From contig NC_065921.1 in NCBI RefSeq assembly GCF_024586455.1, forward strand, positions 81,032,163 to 81,096,162: DNA of 64,000 nucleotides, given 5' to 3'. Position numbers and translations under genes: made by a program. Shown piece after piece: positions 52,006 to 61,130 of the stretch. The DNA is from Bactrocera neohumeralis. Lineage: Eukaryota > Arthropoda > Insecta > Diptera > Tephritidae. The notes beneath the pieces are model-generated. The model had not been told where the DNA came from. It saw nothing but the letters and a program-made list of their open reading frames with translations, and made no database searches. The number at the start of each line of letters is the position of its first letter. The first letter of the stretch is position 1.

Positions 52006-52480
52006 GCAATAACCTATTGGTAATATAGAAGGGTAATACGGTACACTACATATACCATATTGGCCGGTCACAAGTGTACCATATTAGACGCTTTTTTTAG
52101 TTTTCTGTTCTTTTAATTTTTTTTTCTGACCAAACCTTTATTTAGCTTAAAACTCACCTTTTTATAATGAAATATGGACTTTATTTTATCGATTAACAAT
52201 ATATTTGTTTTGATAAGTTTGTTGCTACCACGTGAAAAAACCGTTTTTGCTACACTCTCTTAACAAGTCTGACATGCGAAACCACGTGTTTTTAACAACT
52301 GAGACAGAACTGAACAGCTGTCAGTTTTGTAATTTTTTTTCTATTACTCTTTCTTTATTTAACAGCTGATTTCGAAGTCGGCGTTGCCATAGCGCAAGTA
52401 GCTTAAGAGAAAAGCAGGTGTATCATATTAGCCGCCTATACCATAATACCCGAAGTACCTCTACACTTTAAAACCATTCA
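52006..52480. repeat. Upstream (terminal) region of the pogo-like element
   Basis: Four related words lie here: TATACCATATTGGCCGG (52045), TGTACCATATTAGACGC (52071), TGTATCATATTAGCCGC (52412) and CTATACCATAATACCCG (52436). They probably are transposase-binding repeats; exact ends were not found. Confidence 0.4.
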
Positions 52481-52484
52481 TTTG

Positions 52485-53273
52485 ACCTATAGTGTGACCT
52501 GGTGATTGAATTCTTACATGTGTGCAGTCCATAGCTGCTAGCACGCGAGTTATATTTTTATTAATTGATCAAACACGAAATTTATAATATCAATTTATTT
52601 ATAATATAGAATTTACAAAATTTGGTTGATACCGTTTAGAATATAAGTCCACTTGCTTTCAAGAACCAAATAATAGTGATAAAAATGTGTGAGAATATGA
52701 TGTGCTGAATAAGTACAAAAGTAATGCCCATAAATAATACTATTACGTAATACAATATGTAACTCGCGCGGAAACTTTGCAATTTTATAAAATTGTCTCT
52801 GAATTTCTCTTTGACTTTCTAATTCCAATGGGATGGTTACAAAGCGTTCTCTTAACAATGAAATGTTGTGGCACACTCTCCTTATTGCGCGACAGGAAGA
52901 ACTTTTTGAAACGCCACATAGGTCACCGCCAGTTCTTTGCATGCAAACAGTTGCAAAGAAACGCAATGTTGGTAAAAGCATTAAGTCGGGAGACATAGCA
53001 CCATTTCTGCAATATTTTCCAAAGAATAACATAACTTTTAATTGGAAATACTTTCTTGTAGACTTACTTCTTAGTTTAGTGCTGGATTTTGTTCCTAATC
53101 AGTTCGAGTATCATCCAAGCAGACTGTTTAGTCAAACGAAATCTATACCGAAAATCAACGTCATCATAACATGTAAAACAATTTTTTCTTTCCCTCATTA
53201 TACGAGAACTGCGATTTATAAACATATTTATTAAAACCTCGCACTCTATATCACTTTCATCGTCAGATTCCAT
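52485..53273 (-). pseudogene. PIF/Harbinger transposase, N-terminal half
   Basis: Met 53273: MESDDESDIECEVLINMFIN, FRYRFRLTKQSAWMILELI, then AMSPDLMLLPTLRFFATVCM, GDLCGVSKSSSCRAIRRVCH, LELESQREIQRQFYKIAKFP (end of the helix-turn-helix block) and, after an intron-like AT-rich stretch at 52560-52780, TRVLAAMDCTHVRIQSPG with the first catalytic Asp. It stops at 52485 next to the pogo-like element. Frames change at the joins. Confidence 0.8.
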
Positions 53274-53280
53274 TTTTTAC

Positions 53281-53438
53281 AATATATTAATCTTCTGCTA
53301 CTTGCAAATCAGCTGATAGGAAAACGTTAATATAGTTGCATATGACAGTATTTAATTAATATTTAAATGGCAAATGGTGACCAGTTAAATACAAATTAAG
53401 TCAAATGGTGAAACTGAATAAATTAATTTTCACTTAAA
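53281..53438. other. Spacer between the two Harbinger halves
   Basis: AT-rich; CAAATGGTGA at 53370 and 53403 (33 bp apart). Could include element ends. Confidence 0.4.
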
Positions 53439-53880
53439 TCAGTTTCGTGAAACCACTTTGTAGTAGATGCAAATATTATGGAGGGCACGAGCAACGTTTA
53501 CAATTTGACATGCTTTATCCGGTGAGTAGTGTAGTTCTCGAGCACCCAACAAGCATCGAAAACGATTCTTCAAGACCCCAATTGTCCGCTCTATAATATT
53601 TCTCGTTTTGGAGTGCCTCATATTGCAACTACTTTTTTGGCTGCCATGATTTACGGATCGATACGGAGTCATTAGCCAAGGCTGCAATAGATACCCAGCA
53701 TCGCCTGTTAAAAAAGCAAATAACTATTCAAAAGTGCCATGTATTTCTTTCATCTTCTCGATATCGCCGTTCCATCTGAAAGTTCAACTTGCTCAATCCC
53801 CATACATGCGAGTCGTGATTGCATCCTGGATACCGCGTATCAATGCTTTTTATGCGTAATCTGTTATCAATGATTATGAA
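53439..53880 (-). pseudogene. PIF/Harbinger transposase, C-terminal half
   Basis: Minus strand: LRIKSIDTRYPGCNHDSHVW (second acidic site), LSKLNFQMERRYRED, an acceptor TTTTTTAACAG, GDAGYLLQPWLMTPYRSV, SKTRNIIERTIGVLKNRFRC (catalytic Glu in IIERTIG) and LHYSPDKACQIVNVARALHN, stop 53439. It lies upstream (minus sense) of the N-terminal half, so the gene order is permuted. Confidence 0.8.
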
Positions 53881-54910
53881 AAGATAATTTGTATTGCTCT
53901 AATGACTTTTGAATTGCTTCAAACATACCATCAGCAGATTCATTACTATTTTCATAAAAATCTATTAATTTGTTTTCAATGCCATTTTTGGCTGTAAAAT
54001 ATTGTATCACTAATGGAAACGGTTTTATATTTTTTTTGTTAGAAGCATCTGTTTGTAAGCAGTAAAACAAATTATCTTTATTGATAGCATCTATTACATT
54101 TTGTAAATTTTGTTGTTTGGGCCCAACACCTCTGTAACTAGTGCTTCCATTTTTGTTCTAGCTAGATGAATTCCTGTAGCTGTAGCTGAATTGACATAAA
54201 TAATTTGATTCAATTTTATTGTACAATCCATGCTATTGTAGGACAAATTATGTTTTACTGTGTGATATGTTAGGGCTAACTCAGGTGCAACAACATTTTC
54301 TTTATCACTGTGTCGAGACGATGTGGAAGTAGAAGAAGAGTCAAGGAATTTCTCAAGTAGTCCAGATGTTCTCCTCACTTCTACTTTTGATCTGTGTTGT
54401 TTGGTTTGCAGGTGTTGTTTAATCTGAAAATAATAAGAATAATCCCGTCACCTTACCCATCACCTCCAGTCACCATCAAATAATTATGCTTTTATAGTTA
54501 TTGGGAAAAAAACTGCATAATTATTTTAAATAAAATCAGATCATTTTATAGCTTAGCATAGTTAAGTTTTGATATTTAATGCAATCATACCAATACATAG
54601 ACACACACACACACACGACATACAGAAAAAAAAAAACGTTTTTACTTGTCCTATTCGTGCTGAAGCAACTGTAAATGTAACTCCACATAATTTGCATTTT
54701 GCATTATATTCGTTTAGTGGATCATTAATTAACCAATCGCCATGTTCGATTTCCCAATGACTTTTATATTTCTGCAATCGTTTATTTTTCTGTTTTGTCG
54801 TATTATCTTTGTTTTAAACATTTTTTCGGTGTAGCATATTCAATATCCATTTTATCCGTTTCACTATCGAAATTGCGTTTTGCAGGTGTTTGTAGAGTAT
54901 TCTTATCCAT
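53881..54910 (-). pseudogene. BED-finger hAT-type transposase, N-terminal half
   Basis: Met 54910 (MDKNTLQTPAKRNFDSETDK), frameshift near 54800, HWEIEHGDWL, CKLCGVTFTVASARIGQ, intron 54424-54645, IKQHLQTKQH. The C-x2-C...H-x4-H pattern split by the intron is a BED-type zinc finger. Then LALTYHTVKHNLSYNSMDC, TGIHLARTKMEALVTEVLGP, a stop, and LQTDASNKKNIKPFPLVIQY with the probable first catalytic Asp (TDASN), ending DGMFEAIQKSLEQYKL at 53881. The RNase-H remainder is lost at the Harbinger join. Confidence 0.65.
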
Positions 54911-55198
54911 AATGTACCATAGCATAAATCTATAAAACTTTATATCGTATTACAATAAAATTGCACTCAACCGCTTTGCGCAAAACAAACAAATTGTTGT
55001 GATAATGATTGACACGCTGACATCATTGACATTTGAGGTTAGGTAGCGTTCAGAAAATGTACCTAATTGTACAAAACGAGTGCTTGAGTGATGTGGCGCC
55101 GACGAGTGGCGACATCGATTCGGCACTAAATCACCAATCTATAAATTTCGTTTAACAAATTCATCGACTAAACTTTTCAAAATCTCAAAGAAATCAAA
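54911..55198. other. Flank of the BED-type element
   Basis: Contains GTGGCGCCGACGAGTGGCG (55091-55109). No gene seen. Confidence 0.35.
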
Positions 55199-55600
55199 TC
55201 ATGCGAAATAAAGTATTTTTGTGAACTTTATTGTTCTCATTAAGTATAGAGTACAAGAGTATAGACTTTGATTTGACGAACCCCATTTCGATGTTAGAGT
55301 CATTATTTCTGGAACATGAGCTAGATTTGTGAAGTTCTCGGCGGCCAAAATAATTCTTTTAGCTGTGTGATCAAGTAAACTTTGCAAATCAACTTGTGCA
55401 GACATTGGTGTAATAGTAATATTTTCCGGGTAACAATGCCTTTTTTCCTCCCGAACTCTATAATACGGTGGGCAACACATCACATCCGAAGTCTTTAAGC
55501 ACATTTCGAACAACTTCATACTGATGCTTAGATAACTGTGCATCAATTAACATCGCCAACGCTTTTTGAAAATCTACATAAGTATGTCTTCTTAACTCTT
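55199..55600 (-). pseudogene. Unclassified transposon protein fragment (SKWG type)
   Basis: Minus strand: HSYLSISMKLFEMC, SDVMCCPPYYRVREEKRHCY, AQVDLQSLLDHTAKRIILA and MTLTSKWGSSNQSLYS. LQSLLDHTA....... and LTL.SKWG are motifs I recall from repetitive proteins in insects and cnidarians, without a firm superfamily. About 115 residues open; both sides run out into AT-rich sequence. Confidence 0.4.
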
Positions 55601-56020
55601 TCAGTCACGCTTTTAGATTAAGAATATGTTGAATGTTTCGATTATTGTTTTGGCATTATCTACAGCTGAAGTATCACTGAAAGTATGAAAAAAAAATCCA
55701 CGTATGATGGTTTTCGAGGTATGAGGTGGTTAGTGGCACTAACCACCGTGACTATTGATAGAAACAAAACAATTATGAGTTACTTATGTAGGAAATAAGT
55801 AGACACAGAATTTGTAGTAAGCAAGTATATATTAATTTAGATGTATCTTTATTCACATTCAAAAAGCAACTGTCCTGTTTATCCGTTGTCGAGTACGCGT
55901 CTAGCATATTCGTCAAATTGGGGTTGACTATGGCTACTATTTTTATAAAGTACCTTTTCTGCTTTTTCGTGTAGGTGCAAAAAAGTGCTCCTCTGGCTGA
56001 AGTTTCCGATTAATTTTCCC
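55601..56020. other. No gene recognised
   Basis: AT-rich. GGTTAGTGGCACTAACCACC near 55727-55746 is a perfect dyad. Confidence 0.4.
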
Positions 56021-56024
56021 TTAA

Positions 56025-57030
56025 GGCCAGGTTCCTCTAAAAAACGTAATTTTTTTCAATACATTTTATTTTTATTACAAAACATGTTGAGTAATCAATT
56101 TTCTGCTTGAGGCCATAGCCAGACATCTAAAGAGTAAAATGTCGTTTGGTTCATATCGATAAGTGCAATAGTTTTGAAATGAGAGTGTCATCCATGCGAA
56201 AAAACGTGGTTCGGAGAAAAATCAGTTTAAGGGGGGAGCCTGCTTTAGAGGCTTCAAAAAATCTATATTTTCAAGGATTTTTTTTGGAAAGGAAAGGCTG
56301 ATTGAAGTGAAACTTTTAGGTCTTATTCTTTGTTATACATATATGAAGAGTCTTCTCAATTTTTTTTATTATTATACATTAGATATTCTTCATGTTTGAA
56401 GAAATTTACCGAGGCGCCTCGAGTGTGCAATTTCTGTGTGGCGGGAGTTAATAATGTAAAGATTTTCTATTTTATTTTTACTTTTTTATTAACAAACCGT
56501 CTTCTTCACTTCTCCCTCTTCTTACAACTGTCCTTATAAAAGATTTAAGACTACTTATATAGTTGTGGTTTGCTGATAGGGATGTACTGCTGCATTCTTG
56601 ATAAGGATGTTTCTATTGTTTTCCTGATAAAGATGTTTTTACTATTTTCCTGATAAAGATTCGCCGATGTGCCGCTGTGGTTCGTCTAACCGATAGTGAT
56701 GTTTGTTGTGGTGATAAGCATGTTTAACTATTGATATTTGATATTTGTATATATTCGTCTGTTTAGTTGATAAGAATTTTGGGTGAGCGATGTGTTCCTT
56801 AACTCGGGCAAGATGCAGGTCGCAATTTTCATCGGAAACAAAAAACAAAAAAAAAGAAAAAGAAGGCGTTCGAGCGGCCGGATTTCACGCAGCGCTCCTC
56901 ACTCTTTTATACCTGTTTCTCGTTCTTGCTGACCTTCGGGACTAATTCTATACTATTTGCACGAGTATACAGTAGCAATTAATGAAAAAAAAATCCGATT
57001 TTTTTCAAAATTGTTTGGAGGAACCTGGCC
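56025..57030. mobile_element. Non-autonomous TTAA element (1006 bp)
   Basis: Perfect 13-bp inverted ends GGCCAGGTTCCTC (56025-56037) and GAGGAACCTGGCC (57018-57030), flanked by TTAA at 56021-56024 and 57031-57034. TTAA is the target of piggyBac-type and some other transposases; the ends start with GGCC rather than CCC. No transposase motif inside. A ~25-bp unit TTTCCTGATAAAGATGTTT recurs at 56600-56660. Confidence 0.8.
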
Positions 57031-57099
57031 TTAATCTCACTCTTTCATAAAAATTAATGTTTCACGATATTTTACCGCATTCAATTCTTTCTTTCACTC

Positions 57100-57320
57100 A
57101 AACTTTACTTGAATTAATTTTCTCTATTGGATTTTTTGTCGAATCTATAGAATATTATCCGTTAGCTCAAAAGAAAAAAAATATTTCCTTGCTCTATTTG
57201 GTTTGTCGACTGCGCCAATAATAGATTTTGCGTTGCAATATTCTATTTAAATTTTTTTTGTTGGTTGAAATAAAAGATTAGATAATAGTTTTTCTTCTCT
57301 TATATTACAATCGTGGTTTT
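57100..57320. repeat. LTR-like fragment
   Basis: GTTGAAATAAAAGAT.AGAT and ATTACAATCGTGG words match 49300-49360. Probably the same LTR family. Confidence 0.4.
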
Positions 57321-58090
57321 CGCAACGACGCAAGAACTACTCGGCGTTCTCCTGGAAAATTCCGATTCTGGGATCCTACTGCCAGGCCTTTGAGTGCCGT
57401 TGCTCATCATGCAGTCTTGTACATTGCCGCTATTGTTTTTGGTATGTTTGTTCAAATAATTCCATTTGTTTGTTCCTTCCAGCGTTTCGTGTGTAGGGGG
57501 TCGGGCCGAAATAGACAGAAACGGGTGTACCCTCTGAAACCATGCTGCTACCCCAGTTCCCTGAGGCCTGTCCTTCGCTTTACCAGCCTCAGAAAACACG
57601 GACGGACCGGCGCTCGCCCGGGGCAACGCAGGCTACTACTCCTGCGCCTAATGCACACCCCTGACCAGGGACCGAAGTGGTTGTTTACTGATACACCACG
57701 CGGTTAACACCTCGGCAGTGCAAGCTCATATCACCCTTTCCATCCTACAGGTGGTTTTAAATCGTCCATTGAAACCTGTGAAATAAGGAAGGTATATTCA
57801 GTAACCTCAACGTTAGTTTCTATAGAACATGAAATATATTATATGTAGAGCGTTAGTGTGGGCACATCCTTATTCAACCAGTTGTTAAGAAAAAAGAGGA
57901 AGAGTCTCATATTTTATTTGACATAAAAGGAAAATAATAAAAGCATACATAACAAAATGTCAAAGTAGCAGGTAGAGTTACCATGCTTAGTGAAATTATA
58001 ATTTACTCCGAAATGAGTGGTGGTGCTGCCACATATGCTTACTTTCTAAATAATAAGTTGAGCTGTGGTTTACTATGAATTATATTATTA
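57321..58090. other. GC-richer unassigned segment then AT-rich DNA
   Basis: 57330-57720 has distinctly higher GC than its surroundings, with overlapping open frames on both strands (57300-57626 minus, 57390-57707 plus), neither with a motif I know. It could be part of a decayed non-LTR element. 57780-58090 holds nothing I recognise. Confidence 0.3.
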
Positions 58091-58550
58091 TTGAAAAAAA
58101 CCCACATTGTTCAAAATAGGAACTAGGCTTTTTGGAAGCCTTAGGGCAGTCGCCGGTAGGTGGCGCGATGGGGGTCCTTACAATGAAAGCAAGTGGGTTT
58201 CGCGTCTTACTGCTATTTAAGAGCACATCCGAGGATGGCGAGAGGAAGTCGCCTTCGTTGGAAATTTCTGGGGACTTGGTACCACGGAGTTTAGGTGTCC
58301 CGGCGATGAACTTGTGAAAACACAAGAACGACGTTGGGATTAGTGACCATTTGAGCCTGGTCGGGAGAGGAGGTGTTGGCATAGACACTCCTTACGCGGT
58401 TATAGCCGAGTTAACAACAGCGCGTCAGTCGCTCTTCGTTTTTGGATTGCAATTAGTGGCGCCAATTCGAGATACCAAGTGCAGTCAGACCCTTCTTCAC
58501 CTGGTCTTTTCAACGAAGTGGAGGTCTTCTTCTTTCTGAGCTTCGCCCCT
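58091..58550 (-). pseudogene. Decayed non-LTR retrotransposon scraps
   Basis: Minus strand, with several frameshifts: a CFHCKDPHRATYRR-like stretch near 58130-58190 that resembles a Gag zinc knuckle of Jockey-type elements, and near 58390-58540 a TALGISNWR...RAVVNSAITA-like stretch resembling the end of a reverse-transcriptase polyprotein. The plus-strand words AACAGCGCG.CAGTCG and TGGCGCCAATT are, from memory, very common in fly genomes. The order of parts is not that of an intact element. Confidence 0.3.
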
Positions 58551-59900
58551 CGCAACGCCAACGCAGACTCTAACTGGAGTTGCTTTGCGGTATATGAATT
58601 TAGAAATATTGCAACTGGCAATGCTTCGTCTCATAGACCGAGCTTTTTAGCCAGAAGTTTCGCAAAAAACAGCAGTGGGATAATAGATTAAATTTTTAAT
58701 CTTTAATTTTTGAATAAAAAATGTATTTTAAATAATATTATTATATTGGACCCTCTTTAAATGATTACGCACTCCTTTTACTTTGTCCACAACATGGCCG
58801 CATATGTTGCTGCCACCCTTTTTTTTATTTATAATTAGATACATATTAAATTTACAGATTTATAATGTTGCCAGAATATATAATCTACAGATTTATAAAG
58901 CTGCCACAATATAAATATTGTTTGTCCGGTTACTGTTGCTCTAACTGGAGCTTCAGTAATATAGAGAAATATTTGATAATCGATTAAATTTTTACTCTGC
59001 AGCTTTTATTTAAAAAAATTTATATAAATAAGCAATTTCTTTCGCTCGCAACGTGAACGCATACTCTAACTGGAGTTATGCGGACTTGGAAAAAGTGCAA
59101 CTGGCAATGCTTCGTCTTATCAAAACTCTACAGAAAAGCTTTTAATTTGACTGTAGCGTAGACCGAGCTTTTTCGCCAGAAGTTTCGCAAAAAACAGCAG
59201 TGGGATAATTGATTAAATTTCTAATCTTTAGTTTTTAAATAAAAAATGTATTTTAAATAATATTATTATATTGGACGCTCTTTAAATGATTACACACTCC
59301 TTTTACTTTGTCCACAACATGGCCGCATGTGTTGCTGCCACCCCTTTTTTATTTATAATTAGATACATATTAAATTAACAGATTTATAATGTTGCCAGAA
59401 TATATAATTTACAGATTTATAAAGCTGCCACAATATAAATATTGTTTGTCCGGTTACTGTTGCTCTAACTGGAGCTTCAGTAATATAGAGAAATATTTGA
59501 TAATCGATTAAATTTTTACTCTGCAGCTTTTATTTAAAAAAATTTATATAAATAAATATTGCCGTAGCAATTTCTTTCGCTCGTAACGTGAACGCATACT
59601 CTAACTGGAGTTATGCGGACTTGGAAAAAGTGCAACTGGCAATGCTTCGTCTTATCAAAACTCTACAGAAAAGCTTTTAATTTGACTGTAGCGTAGACCG
59701 AGCTTTTTCGCCAGAAGTTTCGCAAAAAACAGCAGTGGGATAATTGATTAAATTTCTAATCTTTAGTTTTTAAGTAAAAAAAATATATACATATATGTAT
59801 ATAAATATTGTTTGTTGGTTACTGTTGCTCTAACTGGAGCTTCAGTAATTTAGACAAATATTTGATTCTTTGTGACGCTCTTTATGGGCGTTCAGGAGAA
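58551..59900 (+). repeat. ~530-bp tandem repeat, about 2.6 units
   Basis: CCGAGCTTTTT.GCCAGAAGTT starts at 58638, 59163 and 59698 (525 and 535 bp apart). Each unit has ACTCTAACTGGAGTT, GCAACTGGCAATGCTTCGTC, TTTGTCCACAACATGGCCGC and GTTGCTCTAACTGGAGCTTC. Unit 1 lacks about 45 bp after TCGTCT; unit 3 lacks about 200 bp and is filled by TATATACATATATGTA. The ACTCTAACTGGAGTTGCTTT word also occurs alone at 1923-1942. Confidence 0.9.
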
Positions 59901-59938
59901 CCAATTTCTCGTTGTACTTTGCTACGCAACCGACTTAT

Positions 59939-60338
59939 GGGGGTACTCTCATGTGAACGCATACATTTTACCACTTTTTAGGAAAATTTTTTTTATGCGA
60001 CAACAAAATTCAATCATTTTAATTTTTTAATATATTTTAATTTGTATTTTGTAATGTAAAAAAAATTTTTTTTTTCGTTTTTTACATTTTTAATATATTT
60101 TTTTTTTAAATCAAAGTAATGATGATTCGAGAAAAATGCGTTTAGAAACGTAGCAGCTGCAGACTTGTCATGGCGTCTGGTAGACAGTCGCTAACGACAT
60201 GTCGGCGACTATGAGCTGTAACTTATCAAATACCATGAATTTCGGTCTGAATTTTTCACAGCATGTTTTCAATAGGTTTTACTGTCAAAATATAAAAAAA
60301 AAATCGATTTTTCGAAGTGATTACATGAGAATACCCCC
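59939..60338. mobile_element. 400-bp MITE with TTAT duplication
   Basis: Inverted ends GGGGGTACTCTCATGTGAAC and the complement of GGGGGTATTCTCATGTAATC, one mismatch in the first 16. TTAT on both sides (59935-59938, 60339-60342); TTA alone would fit a Harbinger-type target. Non-coding, with poly-T and poly-A runs inside. Confidence 0.75.
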
Positions 60339-60342
60339 TTAT

Positions 60343-61130
60343 ATGACTTGAAGTTTATATAATTTGTATCAAATATGACAAAAAAATTCAATAATCTTTA
60401 GTTGTACTGTTGAGCAATTGTCGGAAAATCATATATGCTACACAAATTTTTAATACTACTGCAGCGCATACACATTCAAAAGCCATTTTTTAATAACAAA
60501 AACAAAACTAAGACAAAAAATTAATATTATAATGTCGAGTCTTATCTATGACAAAAAAACAAAAATTATGTAAAAAATATATATATGCAAATATTTCTTT
60601 TTATCTAATAATAAGAATTTTTAAAATTGTTTTTAAAATGTTCAATTTTTTTTAAATTTATTTTTTAATATTAAAAAATATAATACATGAATTTATGTGA
60701 TTTATTAATTTGGCCGATGTGATTTCAATTAGCACTAAATTTTCTAGGGCTACACCACTAACATACACTACTTAAAAAAAATAAAATAAAATCAAATATT
60801 TTATGTTACTTGCTGGTGATTGGCGCTTTTAATGCATATAAAAGTACTTAAATTATTTATTTTATTTCTAAAGCAACTTAAATTATTAAAAATATTTATT
60901 TATATACATTAAGTAGTAAATAAATCTCAATTATAGTAAATACATGATTCCTTCTCCGAACGATGTACGTAAAATAAAATATTAACACAGAAAACAATAA
61001 AAAAATAAATCGAATATTTAATAAACAAGTATTTATGCTAATAAAGTTATTTAAGGCAAGATAAAAATGTAAAAACGTAAAAATGCTCATTTTGCTGAGC
61101 AAAGTCACGTCAAAAAATTATTAAAAATCT
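60343..61130. other. AT-rich DNA, no gene recognised
   Basis: Runs of A and T, no motif in any frame. Transition into the A-rich region. Confidence 0.5.

Noticed and set aside
57330..57740. Possible rRNA or structural RNA because of higher GC
   Set aside because: I recognise no conserved rRNA segment and the stretch has no paired stems that stand out; left as unassigned.
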